DNA of 64,000 nt from Melastoma dodecandrum. Its lineage: Eukaryota; Streptophyta; Magnoliopsida; Myrtales; Melastomataceae. Location: assembly GCA_029817715.1 (NCBI GenBank), contig JARUPY010000538.1, forward strand, positions 682,001 to 746,000, read 5' to 3'. The notes under the pieces were generated by a model. The model made no database searches, had not been told where the DNA came from, and saw only the letters and a list, made by a program, of their open reading frames with translations. Below, piece by piece: positions 21,274-35,000 of the stretch (position 1 is its first letter; the number at the start of each line of letters is the position of its first letter). Made by a program: the position numbers and the translations under genes.

Positions 21274-24200
21274 CTAAGACATAGAGGAATTTTCAGTAAG
21301 AGAGGACCCGAGTTGAAGCATGAGAGGGTACACAGGGCTGAACTCCTTGTCTCCCCTTTGCCTAACTTTCAAGGCATAATCATCTAAAGTGGCCTTGATA
21401 CCTTTCCAGATCTGATCCTCCCCATGTGAGTCCATCCACAAGGAATACTGGGTGGGAGTGAGCCTGTTCCTCTGCAGTGGAGACAGTAAGTCGTCCGGGC
21501 CACGGCTGTAAAGATGATGAAGGATTACGCTGAGGGGCAAGTCTTGGAGAAGTGAAGATGAGCCGAGCTGTGACGTTTCCAGGAATACAAGAGGCCTGAA
21601 AGCTCGGAGCGCACGGTAGGGAGTGCCGAGTTGCTCCACTTTGAACAAGTTCTGTCCCACAGCCAGCTCCAGTTCGGCCATATCTCTCGCCAACCTCAGT
21701 TTGCCCGACTCTGATAGTGGTCTTATGAGGGAAGCGTGCCGAATAAAGAAAACCAGCACCCGAGAGGCCATATTTCTCAAGAGTCGACTGCATATTGTTT
21801 CCACTCCGACAGTTGTAGTTGATGGTGTGAGCATCTTCGATAGGAACTCGCTACGGAAATGAAGAATGCACTTCTGCAACTCTTCCATGTATGGTGACAC
21901 GTTGTTGTCCATTGCAGCATCCATTCCAAGAGCACCAAAGTTCTGATCATGAATATGGAGGATGCAGGACTCGAGCCGGTCAAGCATCCCCTGAAATAGA
22001 GATGTCACGGCATCACACGCGGTTCCATATATCACACCTAGCGATGACGATAGCTCATCAGCAGCAACGGGTGGTAATGCCCTTATCAGAGTTGATACAC
22101 GTGTATGAACTTCTTGCAGAGTTTGACATATTGCAAAATTCTTCAATTGAGCTGATGTCACTGGACCATTCACTTGCCGTGCGTCAGGTCCAGTAGATAT
22201 CTGCAAATAAATAGTAACTTCCATCAATCTTTCCACTACGAAACGTGCAGAGATATGATATTTGTTGTTTTCCAGTCTAGCAAGATTATACGGAAAAGTT
22301 GGGAAGGAACATTCAATTTCGGTGACATCTCAGTGCGACAGGAAGAGTGAAGTAGGCAATCTTCATCTTCATATTGCTGTAGGAGCTACATGAACAAAAC
22401 ATTATCTGACAGCATAAGCTACCTGGATTTCAGCTTGTTCAGCCATGCGGAGCAAAGCCTTATTGATCTGTCGCAGGACAAGCATAGTTAGACGCGCATC
22501 AAGCTGCACAGCCTCTATTTCTTCCTGAATACGAGCCACAGTTCTGGAAACATATTCCTTTGAAGAAAGACTTCCACGACTGGATATAGGGAATGAATTG
22601 TTGACAAACTCAGTGAGATGACTCAAGCAGTGGCCCAAGTATGCATTTTGGAATATATCAATGGCAGCGATCATTTGTTCTTTCCCTTCAGAAGTTAAAG
22701 CAGGTAATACCCCCTTCACATCCGTGTCATGTGAGATCCGCTCAAGAAGGTTCTGTACTAATGAAAGCATTTTTGGGTACCCCATTGTGAATATTTCCTT
22801 AACAAAACTTGATGCAGTAGATGCAGATTTCATTTGAGTAGTGAAGGCCTTCACAATGGCATCCCACACACGCTCTGTTAACATGGGATCACCTTCCTGA
22901 GAAAGGACATACAAAACAAACATGCTGTCACAACCACCAAAAACGACATGATACAATTCACATATTTTTCAGAATGCATCCAGCCTGATTATCTAACCGC
23001 CGAAAGTAAGGAGTACCATCACCAATCAATCAGCAAATAGTCACTTTCAGAGCCATAATCTTAACTTTAGAAAGCAATGCACTCATTGCATCAAATATTT
23101 GGACCACTGAAAATATTTGGAGGACCACTTTCAGTGGTAATTCAAGCATCAAATAGTTCACTGTCATAACTGGACCAGACCAGTTGTGGAATGCATGAGC
23201 ACAGTGCTAGATTTTCTATCGTAATACAAGGCACAAGGCTTCCAACATCCTCATGCAATCTAGTTGCTCATCAGAATTATAAGACAAGCATTTCAATTGC
23301 ATTTAAACCACTTCACACAAGAAGACATCAGTTTTCTACTGGAAGGCATATTTCTGATCCAGAGACTAGCCTGGTATACAAGTCCCCCTCCCCCCAACCA
23401 AATTACATCGCTCCATATTAAGCATTCAAATGAGACAAAATATGAATGCAAATGGTTAATAAACTTCTTCCTGTGGCATCCTAGAAAAGTTTTGTGGACT
23501 ATATCTTCAATGATTGGGCCACTCCTCCCACCACCTTAATGATGAAGGGTGGATGGAACATGGAAAACATTTTTAAAATGTTCCTGGGCGCAAGAAATCA
23601 ATTACATGACATGAAAACCCCTCTATTTATTTCTACAGCTGGCAACACGTTAATATAAAACATTCTAGCAGGAGCTCATGCACCTTAATCGCCAAAACCT
23701 CTACGCCGAATAGGTGACAAAGAGGAAACTTCCGAGTAAAAAGCCCTCACCCAAGTTCACATTTCTTCTCTTTTTACATGAATATCGACTAGCTATAATC
23801 ACACTAATCAGATTCCGCAGCTGAATGCTTCAACAAGTCAACTCTAGAAACAGCACTAAATTCAACTTAGTTTCCCAAGACTGTCTTACCTTACAATAAG
23901 AAAATTGAAACAAAAGGAAAGCATAAACAGGTTAGATCTTCATCCTCATCATGAAACCAGAAACCAAAAACAAATTTTTTTTTTATAAGTAAGTTGGCTG
24001 TTATTGAACCACAATGGACTTTCAATAAAGCAAGAAAACTAACGATACAACTTATACTACTGATAACATGGTATCCCATAACTTGCATCCCTTTAAGAAA
24101 GAGAAACTAGATGTTATCGACATCTACCAACAAAAGCCAAATTGATAATTGATAAGGACACAAGGTTGCAAGCACTCAAACAATTTGCGAATTGCTAGCA

Positions 24201-25360
24201 ATAGAAAAGATGTTCAACACGATATATTACCAAAAGGAAATCACCTGAATAACCTCCTCCAGCAAGACCACATGCGTAAAAGGATCCCTCTTCTTCGATA
24301 ACACCCTCTGCAGATGCCAAACCGAGACTACTACCATTCCAACTTTATCTAAACACTCCTCGACTCTCCTCCACATCTCCTCCCTAGCCTTCCCTCCTCC
24401 CCCAATCCCTGGTGTCCCACTACCCCTCACCCCGCCTGGACCATAACCACCGCCTCCTCCAACTGCCTTCATATCAAATGCCACGGTGACGCTCTTCGCT
24501 CCCATTGCCTTATACCTCCCCACAACCACCTCCACCGTACTCCTCAACTCCCCTAAGTTATAGAACACTTGAAGCCCTGTTCCAACTTCAGCCTGATTCA
24601 ACCCTTCCATCCCCTTCTCTAAAACCCTCATCCCCTCCTTCCGAATCCTCTCCCCAACCCTACAAACGAACTGAATCTCCTCATCCACAACGTCTATTCC
24701 AGCAAGGTCGTACTCCTCGCATATGTCAAAGAATTCGCGATACAGCTGCGCAGATTTCGCAAGATCTACCCCCTTATCAACATCGAGTGGATTGGGGGTG
24801 CCGTCCTGGTCGTTCACATCAGGGAAAGACTCGTGTAGCTTGCGCGAGACACGTAGGGCACGGAGGGAGTGGTGAAGGAGGGAGGATGACTCGTGGATTC
24901 GGAGGAGAGTCGAGGAGAGGGAGTGGAGAGGCAGGAGAGGAGACGAGAGGGAGGTGCGGAGACGCTGGAGGGACGAAGAGAGGGAGGAGAGGGAGTGGCG
25001 GAGCGAGGGGAGGGGGAGGGAGTGGAGCGTCGAGAGGTGGGAGAGGAGATCCTCGTGGCGGGAAAGGACGAGAGATCGGAGGTACGAGTCGAGGAGGAGG
25101 ATCGAGGAGTGTAGCTTCTCGGCGGTGGAGGCCGGGGAGCCGGAGGAGAGGGCGGAGGAGGAGAAGGTGGAGGTCGAGAAGTCCTGGAAGAGGAACGCCG
25201 AGAGGACGGGGTCGGCGGCGAAGGTGTCGAGCGGGGAGGCCGCGGATGCGGCGGCGGAGGAAGCGGTTACGGGGGAAGTGACAGTGGGGGCGGATGCAGA
25301 GGTAGGGGATTTGAAGGGGGAGGAGATCGGAGATCGGGGAATCGCCGCCGGCGAAGACAT
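21274..25360 (-). CDS. COG5: Conserved oligomeric Golgi complex subunit 5
   Basis: Three exons (25360-24245, 22896-22423, 22200-21274) encode about 838 residues, near the plant COG5 length of about 830. Diagnostic stretches include DGLNQ-type EGLNQAEVGTGLQVFYNLGE, WHLQRVLSKKRDPFTHV, IFTMGYPKML, RDTDVKGVLP-like HDTDVKGVLP, and MELAVGQNLF-like AELELAVGQN. COG5 is a lobe B subunit of the COG tether, which acts in retrograde vesicle traffic within the Golgi. I chose the Met of MSSPAAIPRSP at 25360 because it lines up with the family start; a longer in-frame Met at 25480 adds 40 residues not typical of the family. The N-terminus is low-complexity Ser/Ala/Thr/Pro. Intron 1 is 1348 bp. Confidence 0.95.
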
Positions 25361-27489
25361 TGGCGGGACGGGGGACAAATTGGTATGGTCGCTCAGATCT
25401 CGCCGCAGAGCAGGCTTTGCGACGGGGAAGAGATACAACAGAAGTCCTCCCCCACCGAAATTACGAATTTGACTTTTCAATTTTCTGTTTTCTTTCGCCG
25501 CTTAGAAAACTTCTACATTCCTTTCAAAATTTCATCACTTTTGTTCTCTCTTTTTTTTTTTATTCATTTATCCTCTTCTCCGGGCGAAATCCACGATAAC
25601 TCTTATTTGTGTGTTTGAGTTCTTAAATCTATTCGATTAGTTAAATTAGTTCTCTCTTCACAGATGAGATCTAATTAATCACTTTGGATTCAGATTATGC
25701 TTGTTTTGAAAGAAAAAGAAAAACTTATGTTTCGAGAAAATCTTCTTTAAATTTTCTTGTATTTTTTTTTTCTTTTTCCTATGTTCTTAATATTAGACGT
25801 TCAATAGAGATTTCAAAATAATCATATAAATCATTGATTAACTAATTAGGGCGATATAATAAAAGATCTATAGTTATAAGCTTTTTTTTATTATGGTTGC
25901 CTCTTTAGAGTAATAAGACCTTAGGCTTAAGTATGCATCACATCAAAATCATACCTACAGGAATGTATTCCTTCGGCTCACACGTGAGCTAATGCCCCAT
26001 GTAAAGGGAACAATCAATGGTGGGCTTGAAGAAAATTTAGCACGAAATGGCTGACAACATAACTCTCAAGCGTCAAACATAGTTTGGAGATGTTAGCAAA
26101 CAAATTCCTAGGAGAATATGCATATATCTATATACTTAGATGTTCAAATTGCATAAAATTAGAATCAAATAGGCACTCAAGCAAGGAATCGAATGGACCT
26201 GGTTTCACACGAATACGAGCCTCGTAGCTCGCATGACGCACTCACGACCGACCCTTCAACGGACTGTCAAACTCCGAGCTAATAGTTCTCGTGAAGTGGG
26301 GAACCTCCTCCTGTGCTTGAGCGATGTTATTCATGCCAAAAATACACAAGTATTCATCCATGGTTTATGAAGGATCCTACCAGGCTTTACGAGTTGAAAG
26401 CGTGACTTACTGGTTGCGAGGAGCCTCATTGATGGGCACTTGAACTCGATGCATACACCACGTACATCTAGGGTGTGTTTCAAAGTAAACAAACATGCAA
26501 AACATGAGCGTGAGAGCTTAGCACGGTAAGATAGCCATGTACAGAAGCAGAGCCGAAGCTCCTGTAGATTTTAGATTTAGGTTTAGGATTTTTTTATTTT
26601 CCCCTTAATTTGTTTCTAAATCCATTTACCCTCAAGATTCATAGTACTACAGTTTGGCATCAGCTGAGATAAATTCCTGAACATATCACTTGTCGTGTGC
26701 TATCCTAGACAAGTGAAGAAAGGGGTTCACCATGACCTGGGAACTTCATTCCCCATGAATCGAATAGATGATAGAATCATATTATTCTACGAAATAAACC
26801 TCACGACTGGAGGGGTCATACAAATAATATAGAGTAATGCGTAAAGATCATTCGTACTTACAGAGAACTATTTCAGAAATGTTCTATCAATCAACGACCA
26901 CAACTAAAATGTAGTCAGATTGCAGTGAGCCTTCGAGGAAATAAACTAAAACAAAGCTAAATCGTTGAAAAACGAGAATTACCAATATAAGAAAACCTCC
27001 TAGTCAAGTTCTTTGCCATTCTCATGCATATTTGAAATGTAACATAAACCAAAAGGCATACGTCGAAATATAGACGTACTTTGCGGTCATGTGAAAGTTG
27101 TCTTCTCTTAGTCCACTTGCGAAATCTCTATCTGATTATAGCTAGAATACACATCAATAAAGAAATAAAATCCTTACATGCTAACTTTTCGAGCACCTGA
27201 TAGATAAAATACCGAGGGAAACTTCTTGTCAAACACAAAAAATGGGCCTCATATATAACAAATTTGTGCTCCATTGCCTTTCAACTTGTTCTCCATTCAA
27301 GGTCGAACAAACCAACCTGAAACCCGTAAAAATCATGTGTGGACAATTCGACACCGCAATTTAGGACCAATGACAGCATAACTGATACAATCACCGCTTG
27401 AAATGGCAGAACTATGGTATTTCACAACCATAGACAATCCAAAAATTCTAACTGCATGGCTACATCAGATTGGCACAAACAGGCTCAAA
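25361..27489. other. Intergenic region upstream of COG5
   Basis: Bases 25361-25480 form the COG5 5' region, with polypyrimidine tracts beyond it. The rest is AT-rich and I see no gene, tRNA or clear repeat ends. A more GC-balanced stretch near 26180-26480 could be decayed transposon DNA, but I found no coding frame or terminal repeat to support that. Confidence 0.5.
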
Positions 27490-28810
27490 TCAACGTAACA
27501 CGCCAGAAGCAGAAAGTAAACGCAAAGCCTGATTCGAGTTGTTCAACACAGCAGATGACCGGGCAACCTGCATTTTCCTCTTCTTTAAAAATTCCAGGGA
27601 ACTCTGTACACATGGAGGCTGCGGAAGGTCACTTAATACAACCATTCCTGACCTGAATATAGAGATTACGTAAATAATTAAAAACAGCATGCCGAGCAAT
27701 TCCGCAGATAAAACAACAGTGAAAATCCTTCATGTTTTCTAATGGGTGCCTCACCTTGATCCTTTACCCTTCTTTATTCTTCTTGTTGGTTTCACCTCAG
27801 GCTTTTCCTCATCTGAGTCCGATAAGAAAACTCGCCTGTGAGAGAGATCCACCATGGTAAGACCTGAGATTAATTACGAAACAGACCAGGAAATAAAGGA
27901 TGAAAAGAGGAAGCCATACTTCTCCCGGGTCCCAAGGAAATTGACAACTTCGGTAGGAAGCATTCCCCTCCTGGCCAAAGACTTGCTCTCATCTTCCTGG
28001 TCTTCAGTTTCCGGTGGCTCTGGATTCTCTTTCACTTTATCATTATCAGAAGGCTGCTTAGCTTTCCTCTGAGCCCACAACCTCCTTCGTTCTTTACCTT
28101 CTCGTGTCACTCTAAATTAATTGGCAAAGTAAACCATGCAGATGTGAGGGCCCATTAAATTCATTTTGCAGGTTTAATTCTGGACATGTATCAGCAAAGC
28201 TAAATATATATGAGACCGATACTTTGAATCAGAGCAAAAAATGTAAACCAAGTTTTCTCCATGGAAAGAACCTACATTACCCAACACAGAAGTTGCACAC
28301 TTCTCAAGACACAGATAGACTAATTGGACGCTCCAGCGAGAAATTCCCACACGGCTGAAAATCAGACGACAGTTGGTTTAACAACATTGATTACCCAAGG
28401 CATGCTATGGGCGATTCTTGGATCAAAAAGCTTCCTAGCTGCCGCATAACAAGTATGAGGGCTTAATAGCGACATGATATCATAACGCACATTGAAAACA
28501 ACTAATAATCCATCCAAATCATTCCCTCAATCCTCCGGAGGTAAGATCAAGATCAAGATCATCCCCAAACCCATGACTTTACATAAACCAAAGAAAAACG
28601 ACAAAGTACAAACACCAACCTAGCCTTGTTATCTCTCTGTATCCTCGTAATTTCTTGGTCTTGCTTCACTCCCTGCAACCAAAAAAGAAAAAAAAAACAA
28701 AATTACAAACCCAACAGTCCAAATCGATTCCAATTCAATGACAACTGAACCTGGTCGGCCGTGAATTCTTCGGGAGCATCCGACGAGTAATCCTCAACAA
28801 CGTTCGACAT
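27490..28810 (-). CDS. Small nucleolar U3-associated-like protein (rRNA processing)
   Basis: Five exons (28810-28751, 28672-28620, 28111-27920, 27835-27755, 27652-27490) join in frame to 182 residues. It starts MSNVVEDYSSDAPEEFTADQ, has a basic central part (EGKERRRLWAQRKAKQ), and ends with the conserved SLEFLKKRKMQVARSSAVLN followed by NQALRLLSASGVLR. This layout matches small plant proteins annotated as U3 snoRNA-associated (Utp16/Bud21-like), which are predicted to work in nucleolar pre-18S rRNA processing. The family name is from memory and less certain than the gene structure. Splice sites are all GT-AG. Confidence 0.75.
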
Positions 28811-31050
28811 CCCCTTCCCCAACGCCACCTCCAACTATCCCAAACACCACAAAAAAACCCTAGACCTTTTATCTTAATGATTTGTCCGGGCTTTGTACCA
28901 TGTCCGGCCCATATCCATGTTGAAGGTGCTACCTTCCAAGAAAGTCGTTATTTAGAATTTTTTTAAGTTATTATTGAATTCATAAAGTTACAAATAAAAA
29001 AGTAATTGATTAATAAAAATTATTTAGTTTAATAGTCAACCAAAACAATTATATGAAATTATTTGTATATATTTAAATACAAATATAATAAGCTATTATA
29101 TATAATATTTATGTATACTAGTAAAATTAATTCTCTAGAACAAATACGAAATGAGCCCTACACCTAATTATACTCAATTACTCATGCCGTCAAAGGCCTG
29201 TCATCGGCAAAAGCTTTCTCAAAAGACTACTCTCACTTGATCAAGCCACCACTTGCTTTCCTTTCATCAAGTTTATTCAAAACACTTTGCTCAATTTCCT
29301 CTATTTTTCACATTTATTCCTAAATTTCCTATTTTTTCTTGGTTTTTATATATGATGTGCAATTTTACCATAAGATATTTTTCTCCGACTTAGATATTGA
29401 ACATTTGACATACATTAATTCTCTGATTTGAAGTCCCCAAATAAATAACTTGAAGCAGTGTCCTAACTTTATTTTGGTTAGTAGTACAACTTTTCTAACT
29501 TACTTTCGTTTGCTTCTGTAAAATGACCCTCTTATTCTTTCACTAACATTCTTTTTATTTTATTTGAACATAAATTTTGTTTTCAAACTAATAACATTTA
29601 TGTAGAGTTATTTCCTCACTCTGGTGCCCAACTCCGTTGCAAAAATTTGAGGGTCGCAAAAAGCCAGATCCATCTGATCTGATTGTGTTTTCTTATTATA
29701 AATTTGGTTTTGTAAGTTAAACATGTTGGAGTTATATTTTTACAACTTGATCGCAGGAAACAAATAAAGAGGGCTGTCTCATGTTACAACAAAGATTAGA
29801 CGGTCCGAGTGTTCACATATTGTTCATCATTGATCATACATATTGTTCATCGTCGACCTGTTAAGCTTTTCCACTTAAACCACCAGTTATCGGCAACGGC
29901 AACGAGATGGCACATGCTCTCTTCCATCACTAGGTTGTATCCCACAGGAATCCAAATACTTGGAGTTGTCATTGTCGATTTGAATACCCATCGGACTAAT
30001 CAGCTATGACCGCTCGGATTTGTTTGTCCTTCCCCTATAAAACAAGGAAAACACTGTTAATGACACAAGATGGACAAGTCGGTGCCCTCTCATATTGTAA
30101 TTCATGCGTTAGCCTATTCTATTTGTTTCTGTATGTAAATTTGATTGGCCTATTTCTCGTCGGAACCTCGGCCGTTGTCATTTAATAAAACGACTGAGGA
30201 GAGTATCAAAGTTGTCGTTGTTGAGCTGATGCGAGGAAACCTTGTATTATCACAACGTTCGACAACTCCAACGTGTGTTCCTTTGTCATTTACCACCACT
30301 AGAACAACCCCCAAACTTCCAATACTGTTTATATTAAAAACGAGAAGAATATTTAAAAGGGAAGGCTCATAAAGTCAATGACTAATTGTTTTGTTAATCG
30401 GAATATTGTCCGAGTCGTTTTGATTTATGGTCTTCTGACTCGAAAATGATGGGTCTTTATTGAAAATAGAAATTAAGAGGTATTTAAAAAAAAAAAAGCA
30501 CAGTGTACCATTTGAAGGGCAGGGGTTGCGCAACTGATGATATAAAATGCTTTCAGAGTTGCTATTAAGATAAATCAGGTAGAATATATGGATATTTAGC
30601 ATCACTGAGGACTAATCATTGGGTAGTCCTCATCCTCATCCTCATCCTCATTAAAACTAACTAATACAACAATGATTACGCTCGAGAGACTCTTTATACA
30701 CAATAGAAAACATGATGGGTCAGAATAAGGAACACTGTATCAAAAAAGAAAGGAAGGACCACAAGGGGGTGATGACTGTGATTTGGCTTTGGCACCTATC
30801 GTTTGGTTTCATGTATAGGATTCTAAAGGAAATCGTCTAAAACAAAAATGAAATGGTGACTTGGCCCTCAAGGAACTGTCGATATTATCCAAGAGGGGAA
30901 GTTCCAAAAGCTGTTGCATAGTGACCTCCGCGGAACCAACGTGCCGCCGTAAACTCCCTGTTGATCGATCCCCCTATATAAAGTGCCGAAAAGGGGTCTT
31001 AGTTTCTACATATCGGCATAAAGCAATTACAGATTGCTAAGAAGGAAACC
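28811..31050. other. Intergenic region with promoters of the flanking genes
   Basis: A GGCCCAT site II-like motif near 28900 fits the promoter of the minus-strand U3-associated gene. About 28950-29170 is extremely AT-rich. Nothing from 29170 to 30900 is recognised as a gene or element. The right end holds the TATA box of the Cys-rich gene. Confidence 0.5.
30975..30982 (+). promoter_or_regulatory. TATA box of the small Cys-rich gene
   Basis: TATATAAA lies 69 bases upstream of the ATG at 31051, a normal distance for a short plant 5' UTR. Confidence 0.7.
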
Positions 31051-31260
31051 ATGTGTTACAAGGTCGAGTGTAGGAAGTGTGGGAAGTACACATGGCAAGG
31101 TTGCGGCAAACACCTTGTCGACCTCTTCTCTAGCATAGAGAAAGGGAAGCGCTGCATGTGCAAATCGTGGCCCGGCGTCGACACGTCCTCAGAGAAATCC
31201 GGCTCCGATGGGTCCTCGAAAGGGGCTTCTGGTTCGTCCACCACCTGTATGCACCCTTAA
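31051..31260 (+). CDS. Small conserved Cys-rich protein (MCYKVEC type)
   Basis: Sixty-nine residues beginning MCYKVECRKCGKYTWQGCGK and continuing RCMCKSWPG, followed by a Ser/Gly-rich tail. Paired cysteines (CRKC, CGK, CMC) suggest metal binding. Short proteins with this start and a C-x-C-x-x-WPG ending are widespread in plants and also occur in fungi; their function is not known. A TATA box and short leader precede it, and an AATAAA near 31597 could be its poly(A) signal, just before the copia element. Confidence 0.75.
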   Translation: MCYKVECRKCGKYTWQGCGKHLVDLFSSIEKGKRCMCKSWPGVDTSSEKSGSDGSSKGASGSSTTCMHP

Positions 31261-31627
31261 CTGGAATCAGTTATTATTCAATATGAGGCCAATCCATGGT
31301 AATAATAGTAACTGGAAATCATTGTCATCTGTTTGTCATTGATTGCAGGCTGTTGAAGAGGAATTAAGGTAGTGATTTTGGAGATAATTGTGGGTCGGGG
31401 GGAAGGGGGTGGGATACTATCGTATCCTTGCTAATTTTCATCGTAGTGAAATATATGTTTAATTTGTAGAATGTGCGTTTGTGTGGGAATATAATGTTTG
31501 GTATGCTTTTGTTACATGGTGCTGAAGTTTGGTGTGTGTGTGTTGTGTGGGTGTGAGAAGGAATTGCTGTGTGATTTTGAATGTGTCAAATGATAAATAA
31601 AGATGGCTTTCATGTAATGATGGAGAT

Positions 31628-31919
31628 AGGAGGAGGAGGAGGGGGAGGAGGGGAGGAAATACAGAGAAAACAAGATAACGAGGAAGGAAAAAACCCATGT
31701 AATCTCCTTAACCAAAATGTCTGTCATACAGCCCCCTTTATACACTACGCACACCAACAGAATGTGATGACCATCTCACTATCTAAATTACCAAATTCTC
31801 CTCTCCTCTGATTTCTTCATTTCCTTCTTTCTGGGGCTGCAGTTCATCTTGCTGCAATTCATCGTATGCTCCAGCTCCTGTCGTGGCTTATCTTGGGCCT
31901 GGACTGGTTTAGTCTAACA
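31628..31919 (-). repeat. 3' LTR of the copia element, truncated
   Basis: About 292 bp matching the right-hand LTR from its TGTTAGAC start to a purine-rich microsatellite (GGA repeats near 31629-31655). The remaining LTR 3' end, present at 36572-36628, is absent. A purine-rich tract on the minus strand (GCGGGGAAG) directly precedes it, as expected of a polypurine tract. Confidence 0.85.
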
Positions 31920-32029
31920 CTTCCCCGCAACTCGAACTCCACTATTAGTTGTGTCTACGTCTCCAACTTTCTCGTTTACCTCCATATCTTCAATACTCAA
32001 CTCATGCCCAGAATCATCACTCAACAACT

Positions 32030-35000
32030 CTAGTATACAACCATCACTCGCTCGTCTGTCAACTTCATATTCTCCCATACTCGTTCACTCTTCCAATGAA
32101 GGAAACTCTCCTTATTTACCACCATGAGCCAAGACCGAGCTCTTAAGAATTTCTGAACAAGGATAACTTTAGTGAGCGGATCTGCCACTTGTCCTTCAGA
32201 TCCTACGTGTAAGACCTTAAGACTCCCATTCACGACCTTCTCCCTCACGAAGTGGAAATCTATTTCAACATGCTTGGTGCGAGCATGCAAAAAAGGATTC
32301 CCAGCAAGATGAATGGTGCTCATATTGTCACAGAACACTGTCGGAACAGTTTCTGCTTTGCTCTATGGAACTTGCAACTCTGCTAACAATTTTTTAACCC
32401 AGCTAACTTCAGCTACTCCATCAGCCAACGCTCGTTATTCTGCTTCCGTGCTTGAGCGAGATACGACGCGCTGTTTATGCGAAGCCCAGGAAAACAGATT
32501 ATGCCCCAGGAAAGTACAGTAGCCACTCGTGCTTTTCCTATCATCCGGGCAACTCGTCCAATCGGCATCCGTAAAGCAAGATACCTCCAACGAGTTGTCA
32601 GCAGTGAACACGATTCCATGACGAATGGTTCGCTTGAGATACCTAAGAATACGTTTCACTGCCTGAAAATGAACTGAGGTTGGTCGATGCAGGAACTGGC
32701 ACACCTTGTTCACAGCGAAACATATGCCGGGCCTGGTATTGGTGCAATATTGGAGACCTCCCACAATGCTGCGATATTCAGATGGATCTGTGAGTTCATC
32801 CCCATCATACAGTGACAAAGTGCGAGTGGAAGCCATGGGAGTGGGGACAGGTCTGCAATCCTCCATATGTGTTCGCTCAAGAAGGTCCTTGATATATTTC
32901 TCCCTACACAAATGAAGTCCTATGTTCTGACGAGTAACTTGGAAACCAAGGAAGTAGGAGAGTTCCCCTTGATCTTTCAGGGCAAATTCCTTGTTCAAGC
33001 ATGGAAGTAAGGTGACCAGCAGAATCGGAGCCCGTGACAATGATATCATCCACATACACTAAAATAATCATAATGCCTTCCCCCGTGTGTTTATAGAACA
33101 AGGAAGCGTCCGCCTTTGAGTTAATGAAGCCCCATTGACCTAAACACATGCTAAGCTTCATATACCAGGCTCTCGAGTTTTGCTTCAAATCGTACAATGC
33201 TTTTCGGAGAAGACAAACATGAGCCGGGTAAGCAGAATCTTCGAAACCCGGAGGTTGTTGCATGTAGACAGTCTCCGATAACTCGCCATGAAGGAAGGCG
33301 TTATGAACATCCAACTACCGTAGAGACCAGCCATATGACACAGCCAAGCTAAGGACAACACGTATGGTTTGATGCTTCACTACTGGACTAAAAGTTTCTT
33401 TATAGTCCACTCCTGCCGTCTGATGACAGCCCTTCGCAACAAGACATGCTTTGCATCGTTCCAGGGACCCATCTGAATGAACTTTCACCTTAAATACCCA
33501 CTTACATCCCACTATCTTCTGTGCACAGGTTGCTGGAACGAGAGTCCAGGTACCATTCCGCAGCAATGCCTCATACTCCACTCTCATCGCGTCCTTCCAG
33601 ATTGGGGTGGAGAGAGCCTCATCAATGGTTTTTGGTTCAGTTGGAAAGGAAGAAGTGGGGGGTGAGGATGGAACTAGGGGAGCACAGGTAAGGTATGTTT
33701 TCGGTTTAAAAATCCCAGCTTTTGACTGAGTAGTCATGGGGTGTACATTTGCAAAGGTAGATGGTCGTTCTGATGTCCTTGTTGGCGCTGGTGCGTGGAA
33801 TGGAGAGAGAGATGCACTGGTGACTGGTTCTGCAGAGGAATCAGCAGGGGGCAAGGGAGAAGAAGAACGAGAAGGTGAGGGTGCAGAAACTGGTGGGGAA
33901 TGGGAGGTAGGAAAGAGGACAATAGGAAGGCAAGGTTGTGAAGAAGAGGGGCTCACAGAATATGAGATATGCTGAAAAGGAAAAGTAAGCTCATCAAAGA
34001 TGACATGTCGGGAGACATAAATTTTGTTGGAAACGGGATCAAGACAAATATACCCTTTATGGGAAGAACTACGACCAAGAAGAACACACGAGGTGGATCT
34101 TGAGTCAAGTTTATGAGTAGCATAAGGACGAAGTAGAGGAAAACATTGGCAACCAAAAATACGAAGGGAAGTATAGTCTGGAGTAACTTTAGTAAGCAGA
34201 AACACGGGAGAAAGAAAATTCAAGACCCTCGAGGGAAGCATATTGATCAGAGACACGGCTTCATGGAAAGCATAGGGCCAAAATGCCTTAGGGACTCCTG
34301 CATGAGTAAGGAGTGTGAGTCCCATTTCCACCACATGGCGATTCTTGCGTTCGACCCGACCGTTCTGTTGTGGAGTATAAGGACAGGACAATTGGTGTGA
34401 AATTCCCTGTTTAGTCAAGAGAATATGGAGGGATCGGAACTCGCAACCCCAATCGGAGCGGACTGTGACAATGGAGGAGTTATACTGAGTTCGAACCAAG
34501 GCCTGGAATTGAAGAAAGGCTGCCAGTGCTTGTGATTTGGTGTGTAAGAAGTAAATCCAAGTGAAACGCGTGGCGTCATCAATGAATAAAATGAAGTAGC
34601 GGTCACCAGTGGTGGATGGCACAGGAGAAGGTCCCCAGAGGTCGGTGTGTATTAACTGAAACGGTAGAGAGGCATGGGAAGAAGAAATAGGAAATGGTAA
34701 GCTGTGATGTTTGCTCAAGACGCAGGCTTGACAGAAAGGCAAAGGATGCAGAGGAACTCGATCAGTGAGAGAGTGTAGAACTCTAGACAGAGTATTAATG
34801 TTTGGATGTCCTAATCTGGAATGCAAAATGGAGCTATTTATAGTACTACGCTTGGCAGCTGTCCAGACACGACCATAAGATGCATCTGCTGACCCGGGAG
34901 GAGAGCAAGAAGACGAGGTGGTATGAACAGAGGCTGACGAAGATGAAGAAGAAGGCTGTTGACGATTAGCTGGAACTGGAAGTTGAACTGGGAACCTGTA

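Noticed and set aside
24505..25472. Long Arg/Gly/Glu-rich open frames on the plus strand
   Set aside because: They are antisense shadows of the GC-rich, low-complexity first exon of COG5.
26180..26480. Possible decayed retroelement upstream of COG5
   Set aside because: Base composition differs from the surroundings, but there is no coding frame, LTR or inverted end to support it.
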